A stretch of DNA of 64,000 nucleotides from an uncultured Ignavibacteriota bacterium (lineage in GTDB: Bacteria > Bacteroidota > Ignavibacteria > Palsa-1295). The position numbers and the translations under genes were made by a program. The notes under the pieces are model-generated. The model was not told the DNA's origin and did no database searches. It saw only the letters and a program-made list of their open reading frames with translations. Shown here piece by piece: positions 37,255-47,032 of this stretch. The stretch lies in contig CAIUMP010000061.1 in assembly GCA_903900335.1 (NCBI GenBank), positions 82,660 through 146,659 on the forward strand. Reading direction: 5' to 3'. Positions within the stretch are counted from its first letter, which is position 1; each line of letters opens with the position of its first letter.

Positions 37255-38355
37255 TCACCTACAAGACTCTATCGCCAAGTGTAACAGTGCCTGCGCCTTA
37301 TCAAGCGCTAACTCAAACGCACCCTGCGTGAACGCATCCGATGTGATGACCACGACAAGTTGTTTCTCCGGCACGACGAAGACAAACTGACCTCCGTGCC
37401 CCGCCATATAGACGCACTGCGCTCCAGCGTCGATCCACCAATAGAATCCGTATAAGCTGGTGGTCGTAGCCATTATTCCAGTTGCAGATTGCCATATCCA
37501 ATCAGGTGAAACGATCTGCCTTCCTGCCCACTTGCCTGTATCGCACACCATCCAACCGATCTTCGCGAGATCACGAGGTATCATCCAAAGTCCGTACGCG
37601 CCAAGCGTCACCCCATCCCGATAGTTATCCCATTTGTAGTTGGAAATACCGAGCGGTTCGAAGAGCTTCTTGCGGGCATAGTCGCCCAAATTCATCGCTG
37701 CACGGCTTTGTATAACAGCAGATAAGAGGGTGGGCACACCATTGTTGTAGGAGAACACCGGGCCGGGTGCGTCGATCTGCTTGTTGCTCAGAATATAGTC
37801 AACGCAATCATCTGGGATCTCGCTGAGCAATTGGCCAGTCTGCTCATCAAGTCCAGCATTGAAGTCAATGCCCGCTCGCATCGTTAAAAGGTTGCGGATC
37901 GTAATCCCCTTGTGTTCGGGGTGCTTGTTCAATTGTTGGGGCAAATACTTCTCTATCGGATCGTCAAGACTATCAATGTATCCGTCACGCAGTGCGAATC
38001 CGGTCACGAGCGATGTGACGCTCTTCGTGCAACTCCAGATCGCATTCGGCCGGGTTCTGTCGAGCAAATCTGTGCAGTAGGCCTCCCCTACCAACTTCCC
38101 TCGCCGAACGACCACCATGCTTCTTGCCGACGTGAAGTCACCGCTCGTATAGAGCCGACGATACGCCGAATCCAATTTCACAGAATCCATCCCTGCATCG
38201 CTCGGGGACGCGGTGCTCCAACCGTCACTTCCCGCACTCGGCACATAACCGGGATAGGAGAGCTTCAACGGGTCGTCGTGCATGCAGCCCACAAGCAACA
38301 CCGCCAGTGCAGTGCTAAAAAGGAGCTTGAACCGTATGACTCGAATGTGCATCAT
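37255..38355 (-). CDS. Lipoprotein serine hydrolase, beta-lactamase/PBP4-like (class C) family
   Basis: LLVGCMHDDP lipobox; AIWSCTKSVTSLVTG (SxxK), FSYNNG (YxN), YMAGHGGQFVFVVPEKQLVVVITSD. Confidence 0.88.
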   Translation of the reverse strand: MMHIRVIRFKLLFSTALAVLLVGCMHDDPLKLSYPGYVPSAGSDGWSTASPSDAGMDSVKLDSAYRRLYTSGDFTSARSMVVVRRGKLVGEAYCTDLLDRTRPNAIWSCTKSVTSLVTGFALRDGYIDSLDDPIEKYLPQQLNKHPEHKGITIRNLLTMRAGIDFNAGLDEQTGQLLSEIPDDCVDYILSNKQIDAPGPVFSYNNGVPTLLSAVIQSRAAMNLGDYARKKLFEPLGISNYKWDNYRDGVTLGAYGLWMIPRDLAKIGWMVCDTGKWAGRQIVSPDWIWQSATGIMATTTSLYGFYWWIDAGAQCVYMAGHGGQFVFVVPEKQLVVVITSDAFTQGAFELALDKAQALLHLAIESCR

Positions 38356-39272
38356 TATTGCGATAGAGGAATACCAACACCGAGTCTTGATTGGATATTC
38401 GTGTAGGTGGAAGGAATGTCAACCATGTTGTACTCGAACTGGTAATAGTACACCAGTGAACGACTGCTCTCGGAAGATGGCTGGTATTGCGCGCGGGTCA
38501 TGAACCGTAACCCATCGAATAACGTGACGATCCTCGGCGAACTATAGACTCGTTGTACAATGCCCCATGCGTTGAGTGCTGTCGTAGAATAGTCCCGCCA
38601 CTCTGGCGGCCGCGATGCAAGTGCGACCAGTGAAAGATCCGATTCCACCATTAGCTCACTGCCACCGGCTGAGCGCCAGTCGAACCAGTGCCGAATGCCC
38701 AACTGATCGAGCGTACACCAATAGGGATGCTGCCCATCAAGCTGGATGTATTGCGTGTAGTTGGTTTGTAGCCTTGCGTAGCCCCCGACATACATTCGCA
38801 CCGTCGGCATCGGAGAGTGATACCACATGGCGTAACCCACGTCCATCGGTGCGACATCGAATGAAAGATCTGTCGATCCGTGCCACCGAAGCCAGCCAGG
38901 CGCAACAGCGATACTCCAATCAAATATGCTCCTCGGCCCAAAGGTCTGAGAATGATACTGCAACGCGGCATTAAGTCCAGTATGGACCAAACCTCGAAGC
39001 AATCGTTCTTTCAATTGCACGAAGCCGAGACTTACGTCGAGCATTTTGCTGGTGCGGATCGACGAGTCCGGAATAGATGGTTGCTGGGCCCGGCAAGCTG
39101 TGCCAAAGAAAGCGACACACACCGCAGCAACAAGCCAGAAGAGAGCCTGGCGGAACGAGTAACGCGTCCTACTATCACGGAAGGCTATCGAGTCTAGTCC
39201 CTCCTGTACCCCCAAAGCGAGGAATCCGCAATTCTGATATGATGACAGTTCGGACCGGGTGCTTTCCTTCAA
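38355..39272 (-). CDS. Hypothetical exported outer-membrane-like protein
   Basis: Hydrophobic segment LFWLVAAVCVAFFGTACRAQ; alternating aromatic strands; stop shared with the next gene's start region. Confidence 0.55.
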   Translation of the reverse strand: MKESTRSELSSYQNCGFLALGVQEGLDSIAFRDSRTRYSFRQALFWLVAAVCVAFFGTACRAQQPSIPDSSIRTSKMLDVSLGFVQLKERLLRGLVHTGLNAALQYHSQTFGPRSIFDWSIAVAPGWLRWHGSTDLSFDVAPMDVGYAMWYHSPMPTVRMYVGGYARLQTNYTQYIQLDGQHPYWCTLDQLGIRHWFDWRSAGGSELMVESDLSLVALASRPPEWRDYSTTALNAWGIVQRVYSSPRIVTLFDGLRFMTRAQYQPSSESSRSLVYYYQFEYNMVDIPSTYTNIQSRLGVGIPLSQ

Positions 39273-39318
39273 TTCGACATTAGGTTACTCACCACTGGAA
39301 ATCCTCGACTTGGGGATC

Positions 39319-40587
39319 CTATTCCCGCACAACAACTTTGGTTTTCATCCCATCCACGGTTCCAATCCGCAGGTAGTAGGTGCCCGGGCTGAGACGGGAA
39401 AGGTCTATCGTCCCGTTCTCGCGATCTATCGCCTCAACGTCAAACAGCTTCTCCCCAAGAAGGTTGAAAACAGTGGTGCTTGTGACCCCCGCTCCACCAC
39501 TCACGAACACTCTTCCCGTTGTTGGATTCGGAGATACTTCAAGCTCACCCATCGGCTGCTGGTTCGCGACACCACTCGTCGACGGTGTAAAGACCTCGTT
39601 GGTGTTGAGTACTGTAATGACCACACCATCGCCGTTCTCACCACCCATCACATAGATTTTACCATTAACCACTGCGGTTGAAAGAAAGCGTCGCGGCGTA
39701 AGTGTTCCAGTGGTTGTTGGGGTGCTCCAGCTGTTAGTGTTTGGATCAAAAACCTCGACAATGTTGAGATAAATGACCTCTGTAGCAGTTCGATAGAGCC
39801 CCCCAATTGCGAAAATCTTCCCATTCAATACGCATGCGCTCAAAGCGGTGCGGTTAGTAAATGTCCCCGTCGTCTTTAGGATACTCCAACTGTTTATGGA
39901 AGGGTCAAATACGTCAACGGAATCGGTGACTCCACCGCCAACCACATAGATCTTGTTGTTTACTACCGCCGAGGCAAACTCTCCTCGAGCACTCATCGCG
40001 CCTGAGAGTGTTGGAGAACTCCAAGAATTAGTCGCGGGATCAAAGACATCAACCGAGTAGACCATTCCGCTATCATTGAATCCGCCCACCACATAGATCT
40101 TGCTACCGACGACGTTCAGAGTAGAAAGAATTCTCCAATGGCTTTCTCCCGTCGATTGCACAACAACCCAGCTATTCTTAGTAGGATCGTACATGTGGAT
40201 AACCGGATGCCATTGCCCTGGGGCTGTGTCCGACCTGTATTCAATCGTGAAAATCTTCCCATCTACAACACAAGCCGCCGGTTCATTTGAAGCGGAGTCG
40301 AAGAAACTACCGATGCTAGCCGGTGTGCTCCATGAATTCAACAACGGATCAAAGACCTCGAAGTGACCAGTAGCTACGGCAACATTACCAGTTGATGGGG
40401 AGTACTCAACTGTGTCCCCCCCCACCGCATAAATCTTGCCACCAATAACCACCGTCGATAACCCACTGCGAGGCGTAAAGCCTTTGGAGCTGGCAGTGGA
40501 CCAGCTTCCGGAAATGGACTGCGCGCCGACGGCAATCGGTACCAGGCTGAGAATCGCCACAAGCAGGGCTGTCTTAACGAGGGTCAT
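39319..40587 (-). CDS. Secreted Kelch-repeat protein with T9SS-type sorting domain
   Basis: Repeated NGKIYVMGG / VVNNKIYVVGG...DVFDPSINSWS Kelch units; C-term LEVSPNPTTGRVFV...VFNLLGEKLFDVE...LSPGTYYLRIGTVDGMKTKVVVRE. Confidence 0.93.
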   Translation of the reverse strand: MTLVKTALLVAILSLVPIAVGAQSISGSWSTASSKGFTPRSGLSTVVIGGKIYAVGGDTVEYSPSTGNVAVATGHFEVFDPLLNSWSTPASIGSFFDSASNEPAACVVDGKIFTIEYRSDTAPGQWHPVIHMYDPTKNSWVVVQSTGESHWRILSTLNVVGSKIYVVGGFNDSGMVYSVDVFDPATNSWSSPTLSGAMSARGEFASAVVNNKIYVVGGGVTDSVDVFDPSINSWSILKTTGTFTNRTALSACVLNGKIFAIGGLYRTATEVIYLNIVEVFDPNTNSWSTPTTTGTLTPRRFLSTAVVNGKIYVMGGENGDGVVITVLNTNEVFTPSTSGVANQQPMGELEVSPNPTTGRVFVSGGAGVTSTTVFNLLGEKLFDVEAIDRENGTIDLSRLSPGTYYLRIGTVDGMKTKVVVRE

Positions 40588-40811
40588 AGTAAATAGAATT
40601 GAGAACGTTAGTCCGTCTGCGAATTACCTGAAAGGAATGCGAACCGCAGCGCAACTGGTTTTGTGCAAATATAATAGAATGATGAGGCTATTTAGCAAAT
40701 CATCGTTGATTCGGAGGAATTTGGTACTCATCAGATCTTGCAGATTCAAATCGTTTCGAATCCTCCGGTCCGCCGGGGCACCCGAACCCACCCCTCGACG
40801 GTTAGACGCGC

Positions 40812-41435
40812 ATGACACAAACTCGCGACAACGATCCGCTGAAGATCGAACCAGTTTCGGGGCCGGGGCAACTGCCTGAGGCCGTTGCCAAATTCCGCGC
40901 AGCGGACTCCATCTTTACCCCGTCCAACATCATCAGCATGATGCGCGTGATGATGGTCTTTCCTGCGATTTTTGCGCTGGTCGCCCACTTGAATCTGCTC
41001 GTCGGGGCGATCTTCATCACAGCGTTTCTCTCCGATCTGCTCGACGGTTTCGTTGCCAGAAAGACCAACACGGTGAGCGAAATCGGCAAAGTCATTGACC
41101 CTCTCGCCGACAAGATATTCGTCGGGTTTGTGGTGATCACAATGGCTGCCTATGGGATGATCCCCATCTGGTTTCTGGTCACCATATTGGCCCGCGACCT
41201 GCTTATTGTTTCGGTTGGTGTCTGGGCAAAGCGTAAACTTGGCGTGGTTTTGCCATCGAATTATCCTGGCAAAGCCGCCGTGTTCTCTATGGCACTCACC
41301 CTTCTTCTCATCGTTTGCGGAGTAACAGGGAACGCCATTGTGTTCATGGAATGGCTCAGCGTGGCGCTGATGGTGGTATCTGTGGTCGTCTATGGAATGC
41401 GACTTTCATCACTTCTTTCGGCCGCGCGAAAATAA
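40812..41435 (+). CDS. pgsA: CDP-diacylglycerol--glycerol-3-phosphate 3-phosphatidyltransferase-like
   Basis: FTPSNIISMMRVMMVFPAIF, FLSDLLDGFVARKTNTVSEIGKVIDPLADKIF (CDP-alcohol phosphotransferase DGx2ARx8Gx3Dx3D). Confidence 0.9.
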   Translation: MTQTRDNDPLKIEPVSGPGQLPEAVAKFRAADSIFTPSNIISMMRVMMVFPAIFALVAHLNLLVGAIFITAFLSDLLDGFVARKTNTVSEIGKVIDPLADKIFVGFVVITMAAYGMIPIWFLVTILARDLLIVSVGVWAKRKLGVVLPSNYPGKAAVFSMALTLLLIVCGVTGNAIVFMEWLSVALMVVSVVVYGMRLSSLLSAARK

Positions 41436-41440
41436 AAGAC

Positions 41441-41480
41441 GGATTGCTTCGTCACCCCTATGGGGTTTCCTCGCAATGAC
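41441..41480. repeat. Dispersed palindromic-repeat-like intergenic element
   Basis: Minus strand GTCATTGCGAGGAAACCCC-ATA-GGGGTGACGAAGCAATCC, matching the widely seen GTCATTGCGAG...GAAGCAATC type short repeat. Confidence 0.55.
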
Positions 41481-41535
41481 CTACAAGAGAAATTCTCAGC
41501 ACTTTAGCGTTTAGCACTCACCACTTCACTACCCC

Positions 41536-42522
41536 GTGGGTTTTTTCGACAAATTCAAACTTTCTAAACTCCGCGAAGGACTTCAGAAGACGCACGATGA
41601 GTTCGTCCGGAAGATCAATCGTGTCTTTTATTCGTCTCGGAAGATCGACGACGGCCTCATGGCTGAGATCGAGGAGACGCTACTGCTTTCCGACGTTGGC
41701 GTTGCCACTACGGACCGCATCATGGAGCATCTGGTCGATCAGATCCAATTCAAGAAATGGTCGGAGGCATCCGAGCTTCGCGATGAACTTCGAGTGCAAA
41801 TTGGCGAGGCGCTCACCCGAAACGGCGAATTGAAATTGCCGGATGATCCCTTCACTCTGCCGCCAGGTAAGAAGCCGTATGTCATTCTCATCGTCGGTGT
41901 AAATGGCGTTGGAAAAACGACGACTATCGGGAAGCTTGCCCATAACTATAAGAGTGCAGGGAAGAACGTTATCATCGGTGCGGCAGATACATTTCGAGCC
42001 GCGGCGAACACACAGTTAGAGATCTGGTCAAAGCGCGCTGGCGTGGAGATCATCCAGCAGCATCCGGGCGCTGATCCATCGGCCGTTGCCTTTGATACGA
42101 TTCAATCCGCGATCAGCCGCAATGCCGATGTCGTACTCATCGACACCGCAGGCCGCCTGCACAACAAGCAGAACCTCATGGCCGAGCTTGAAAAGATGAC
42201 ACGCGTCATGCGCAAGCTCATGCCAGATGTGCCGCATGAAGTCTATCTTGTGCTCGATGCGACAACCGGACAAAATGCATTGCAACAAGCGCGTGAGTTT
42301 ACGAAGGTTGCTCCCATTACAGGACTCGTACTGACGAAGCTCGATGGCACAGCCAAGGGTGGCATTGTCGTCGCATTAACGAACGAGCTGAAGGTACCCG
42401 TGCGCTACATCGGCGTGGGCGAGAAGATAGATGATTTGCAGCCGTTCGATCCGTTGGAATTTGCGAAGATAATGTTTGGAGACGCGATGTTCCAAGGTGA
42501 GGAAGTAACGAGTAACGAGTAA
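41536..42522 (+). CDS. ftsY: Signal recognition particle receptor FtsY
   Basis: VGVNGVGKTTTIGKLAH, GAADTFRAAANTQLEIW, LIDTAGRLHNKQNLMAELEKM, LTKLDGTAKGGIVVAL; GTG start; ends ...GEEVTSNE inside a tandem repeat. Confidence 0.95.
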   Translation: MGFFDKFKLSKLREGLQKTHDEFVRKINRVFYSSRKIDDGLMAEIEETLLLSDVGVATTDRIMEHLVDQIQFKKWSEASELRDELRVQIGEALTRNGELKLPDDPFTLPPGKKPYVILIVGVNGVGKTTTIGKLAHNYKSAGKNVIIGAADTFRAAANTQLEIWSKRAGVEIIQQHPGADPSAVAFDTIQSAISRNADVVLIDTAGRLHNKQNLMAELEKMTRVMRKLMPDVPHEVYLVLDATTGQNALQQAREFTKVAPITGLVLTKLDGTAKGGIVVALTNELKVPVRYIGVGEKIDDLQPFDPLEFAKIMFGDAMFQGEEVTSNE

Positions 42523-42546
42523 CGAGTAACGAGTAACGAGTAACGA
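42505..42546. repeat. Heptanucleotide tandem repeat (GTAACGA)x6
   Basis: Six perfect 7-mers; overlaps 3' end of ftsY. Confidence 0.97.
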
Positions 42547-42567
42547 GTTCGAGGAAATAGAGTTGTT

Positions 42568-42945
42568 ATGATACTTCGATTTGAAGAATTGCAGGCTTGG
42601 CAAATGGCCCGTGAACTTGTCAAACGAGTCTATTTCGTCAGCTCTAAGGGAAATTTCGCGAAAGACTACAAGTTTTGTAGCCAGATTCAATCGGCTGCGC
42701 TATCAGTGAGTTCGAATATCGCGGAAGGATTTGAACGCGGCTCTAAACAGGAGTTCATTCGGTTCTTGATGATCGCCAAGGGCTCCTGCGCGGAAGTTCG
42801 CTCACAATTGTATTCCGCACTCGACGTTGGCCACATTGATACCGATTCGTTCACGAGTTTGCTAGATTATGCGGATCAAGTAGGTAGAATCGTCGGTGCT
42901 TTGCGCGTCTCCGTCGAAAACAAGAAGAATCCACCCCGAAAGTAA
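42568..42945 (+). CDS. Four-helix-bundle protein (23S rRNA-intervening-sequence protein family)
   Basis: FEELQAWQMARELVKRVYFVS, FCSQIQSAALSVSSNIAEGFERGSKQEFIRFLMIAKGSCAEVRSQLYSALDVGHID. Confidence 0.92.
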   Translation: MILRFEELQAWQMARELVKRVYFVSSKGNFAKDYKFCSQIQSAALSVSSNIAEGFERGSKQEFIRFLMIAKGSCAEVRSQLYSALDVGHIDTDSFTSLLDYADQVGRIVGALRVSVENKKNPPRK

Positions 42946-42946
42946 C

Positions 42947-43002
42947 CCCCAATTCCTAACTCCCCACTCGTTACTCGTTACCCGCTACTCGTTACTCGTT
43001 AC
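42947..43002. repeat. Heptanucleotide array of TCGTTAC type, inverted relative to 42505..42546
   Basis: CCCCAAT TCCTAAC TCCCCAC TCGTTAC TCGTTAC CCGCTAC TCGTTAC TCGTTAC. Confidence 0.93.
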
Positions 43003-43011
43003 CACTAAAGA

Positions 43012-44937
43012 ATGTCAATAATTAGGCGCTTACCAGAATCAATAGCCCAAAAGATAGCCGCTGGCGAAGTCGTCACGCGGCCGGAGTCGGTCGTCAAGGA
43101 ATTGGTCGAAAACTCCATCGACGCGAAAGCACAGAATATCACCATCATCCTCAAGGATGCAGGACGCACACTGATTCAGATCGTAGATGACGGCCTTGGC
43201 ATGTCGCGTGAAGATGCCCGCACATCCATCGAGCGCCACGCGACATCGAAACTGAAGGAATTCGACGATCTCGAAAGCCTTCTTACCTATGGCTTCCGTG
43301 GTGAGGCGCTTGCGGCAATTGCTTCCGTCTCTCAATTCGAGATGCGCACCCGGCAAGCAAGCGAAGAGCTTGGAACGTTGATAGAGGTCGAGGGCAGCAT
43401 TCTCCGCAAGTGTGAATCTATCGCATGCGATGAGGGCACATCTCTCGCGGTTCGAAACCTCTTCTTCAATATTCCGGCACGCCGCAAGTTTATGAAGAGC
43501 GAGGCGACGGAGTTCAAGCACATCGTGGATTCCGTCACGAAGGCCGCCCTCGCGCACACGGAGATTCACTTCATCCTCGTTTCCGATGGCGACATCATTT
43601 TCGATCTTCCTGCATTCGTGCCGCTTCCGGAAAGGATAGAACAGATCTTCGGTTCTCGCCTGCGTGGTGCTTTGCTGCCGGTGGAGAGTGTCTCCCCTGC
43701 TCTTCATGTTCACGGATTTATCAGCGCGCCAAGCTTTGTCAAGCGCGTGCGGACGGAGCAGTTCTTCTTCGTCAATAACCGTCCGGTGCAATCGCGCGGC
43801 CTGTCGTATGCAGTGGCGAGTTCGTACGAGCATTTGGTTGAGAAGGGCGCGTTTCCTTCGACGTTTCTTTCGATCACGATCGACCCATCGCACATTGATG
43901 TCAATGTACATCCGCAAAAGTTAGAAGTGAAGTTCGAGGATGAACGGACTGTGATGGAGGAAGTTCGCCATGCCCTTCAATCCGCGCTCTCCCGCGCAAC
44001 ATCCGCAAGTGCCACCGAGGGCGCGCTCGCCCCGGAGATGACGATGCCGGACGTACTGAACGCAGGCTCCGACCCAGCACGTATGCGCTTTCCGGATTAC
44101 GCAACGCCAGGTCCAAACGGGCAGGGCGGAAGCCGCGAATCGGGCGGAGCAGACTATTCGAAACAAGATACGGGAGAAGGCCTCGGCACGCTCGAACGTC
44201 TCTTCGGAGCTAAGTCAACCGATCTCTTCCGTGGCAAGGACATCGACACACTCCCCATGTCCGGCAACGGCGGCACAACGATGCAGCGCTTCCAGACACC
44301 AGAGCGCACTGGTCTCGCAGCAGAAGTGCTTCGGGACAAGCCCGTCCTCTGGCAGCTTCATAACAAGTATATCTTCTCGCAGATCAAGTCGGGACTGATG
44401 ATCGTCGATCAGCATGTCGCGCACGAGCGAATTCTGTATGAGCGCGCGTTGCGTTCGATGGAAGACAATCATCCGAACTCGCAACAGCTACTCTTTCCGC
44501 AACACATAGATCTGCTTCCGCGCGAGCTGGCACTCGTTCGCGATATTTTACCCGAGCTTGAGAAGATCGGATTCCAACTCCGTTTCTTTGGCGGCATGAG
44601 CCTCATCATCGATGGCATTCCGGCGGACGTGCGCACGGGCCGCGAAGAGGTGATCTTGCGAGAAGTGCTGGAGGGTTACGAAGAATCAGGCGAAACAAAA
44701 CCCGGCCCTACTCGCGACAACATTGCCGCGACATTCGCGTGCAAAGCGGCGATAAAGGCCGGGGATAAACTGTCGCAGGAGGAGATGCATGTACTAATCG
44801 AGCAGCTCTTCGAAACGCAGATGCCCTATGTCTGTCCGCACGGGCGTCCGATCGTCATTAAACTGGCCATAGACGAACTCGACCGGCGCTTTGGTAGGTC
44901 GCCGGTCGAGAGTTTAGCTAAAACGGAAGCGGAATAG
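43012..44937 (+). CDS. mutL: DNA mismatch repair endonuclease MutL
   Basis: IRRLPESIAQKIAAGEVVTRPESVVKELVENSIDA, DDGLGM, RHATSKL, YGFRGEALAAIASVS; C-terminal MutL dimerisation domain. Confidence 0.96.
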   Translation: MSIIRRLPESIAQKIAAGEVVTRPESVVKELVENSIDAKAQNITIILKDAGRTLIQIVDDGLGMSREDARTSIERHATSKLKEFDDLESLLTYGFRGEALAAIASVSQFEMRTRQASEELGTLIEVEGSILRKCESIACDEGTSLAVRNLFFNIPARRKFMKSEATEFKHIVDSVTKAALAHTEIHFILVSDGDIIFDLPAFVPLPERIEQIFGSRLRGALLPVESVSPALHVHGFISAPSFVKRVRTEQFFFVNNRPVQSRGLSYAVASSYEHLVEKGAFPSTFLSITIDPSHIDVNVHPQKLEVKFEDERTVMEEVRHALQSALSRATSASATEGALAPEMTMPDVLNAGSDPARMRFPDYATPGPNGQGGSRESGGADYSKQDTGEGLGTLERLFGAKSTDLFRGKDIDTLPMSGNGGTTMQRFQTPERTGLAAEVLRDKPVLWQLHNKYIFSQIKSGLMIVDQHVAHERILYERALRSMEDNHPNSQQLLFPQHIDLLPRELALVRDILPELEKIGFQLRFFGGMSLIIDGIPADVRTGREEVILREVLEGYEESGETKPGPTRDNIAATFACKAAIKAGDKLSQEEMHVLIEQLFETQMPYVCPHGRPIVIKLAIDELDRRFGRSPVESLAKTEAE

Positions 44938-44965
44938 GCTCGGCCCATTACCACAGCGAGTATGG

Positions 44966-45718
44966 TCAGTGACTGAGAAGCAACGTCTGGCTGCCAGAGA
45001 TCTGCTTATTATAAACTGGAGGAATCGCTGCAGAGGAGTGCACGACGTTGAGGGTCATTCCAGTGCTTGCCGATACGTAGGTGTCTACGTAACCGGTAAC
45101 AGTGACGAAGCTCTTTAGCACGAGCGTGTGAAAGACATGCTTCGCAGCGACGGAGGCGCCGTTGACCATGATCGTCGTGTCCGCCTGCTCAACAGCGTGC
45201 AGGGTTAGGTCCGCATTTCCAAAGGAGCCGATAGTAACAGTGGTGGAGTCTGATAACCAGGTGTCTCCCTTGACTGCACCTAACTTCGCCTGAAGCACCC
45301 ACCCATTTTGAACCGGTGCACCAATGAAGCCTATCACCGCCGGATTGTTATTGACTGACTCCAGGCCATAGTTGTAATGCCAGTAGTTTCCATTCTCCTG
45401 CGCGATGTACGTCGTATCCATCAAACCAGTCAGGCTGTGTTTGTTCTGAATGTAGGTTACCCCCGTCTTTAATTGGAAGGTCTGGTTCAGCGCCACGACA
45501 GTGGATGTGATCGTGTCCGTCATTGTGGGATCCATTTTATCCTGACCGTACGCGCCATTCGCGGTGTCAAGCCGATTCTGCTTGTATGTATAAGCGGCGT
45601 TCACAGTGTAGGTGACGCTCGTTGGTGTTACAGGATTAGGCGTGGATGTGCTGCTGCTGCATCCCTGAAATGAAGACATTGCGAGGGCAAGAACTGCCAG
45701 ACTCTTGAAAATGCGCAT
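44966..45718 (-). CDS. Hypothetical lipoprotein
   Basis: MRIFKSLAVLALAMSSFQGCSSSTSTPNP lipobox. Confidence 0.65.
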   Translation of the reverse strand: MRIFKSLAVLALAMSSFQGCSSSTSTPNPVTPTSVTYTVNAAYTYKQNRLDTANGAYGQDKMDPTMTDTITSTVVALNQTFQLKTGVTYIQNKHSLTGLMDTTYIAQENGNYWHYNYGLESVNNNPAVIGFIGAPVQNGWVLQAKLGAVKGDTWLSDSTTVTIGSFGNADLTLHAVEQADTTIMVNGASVAAKHVFHTLVLKSFVTVTGYVDTYVSASTGMTLNVVHSSAAIPPVYNKQISGSQTLLLSH

Positions 45719-45919
45719 AATTGAGTGGTTTTCTACTAAGAAATAAAAGCGTTGACTAATAGTAGAACCACGCTCGGGACCAAAAGTTACAAAAATTAAT
45801 TAGAAGTAAGAGTCTGTCGAAGGAACATTGCGAAAATCGGCTGATTTCGCAGGAGAGCGTTTCCTTGCCCCCCATCTGCGCAATCAGCCGACTTCGAACA
45901 AAATGCAAATCCGTTCGCC

Positions 45920-46864
<945 letters not shown>

Positions 46865-47032
46865 TCAACAAAAGGAGGACGGTCCAAATCGTGGCCCCGG
46901 CTGCCGAGCCAGTACGGTATTCAGTGTCATCCGTTTCCACTCTGTGCAAAAATACGAAGTTCTTGCGAGGCAATAATGGGATGGAGATTCGCCACCACGC
47001 GGAGCCTCACCAAAGGCGCCAGCAGAACCGGA

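Noticed and set aside
43039-43917. 292-aa minus-strand ORF
   Set aside because: Antisense to mutL, which is unambiguous.
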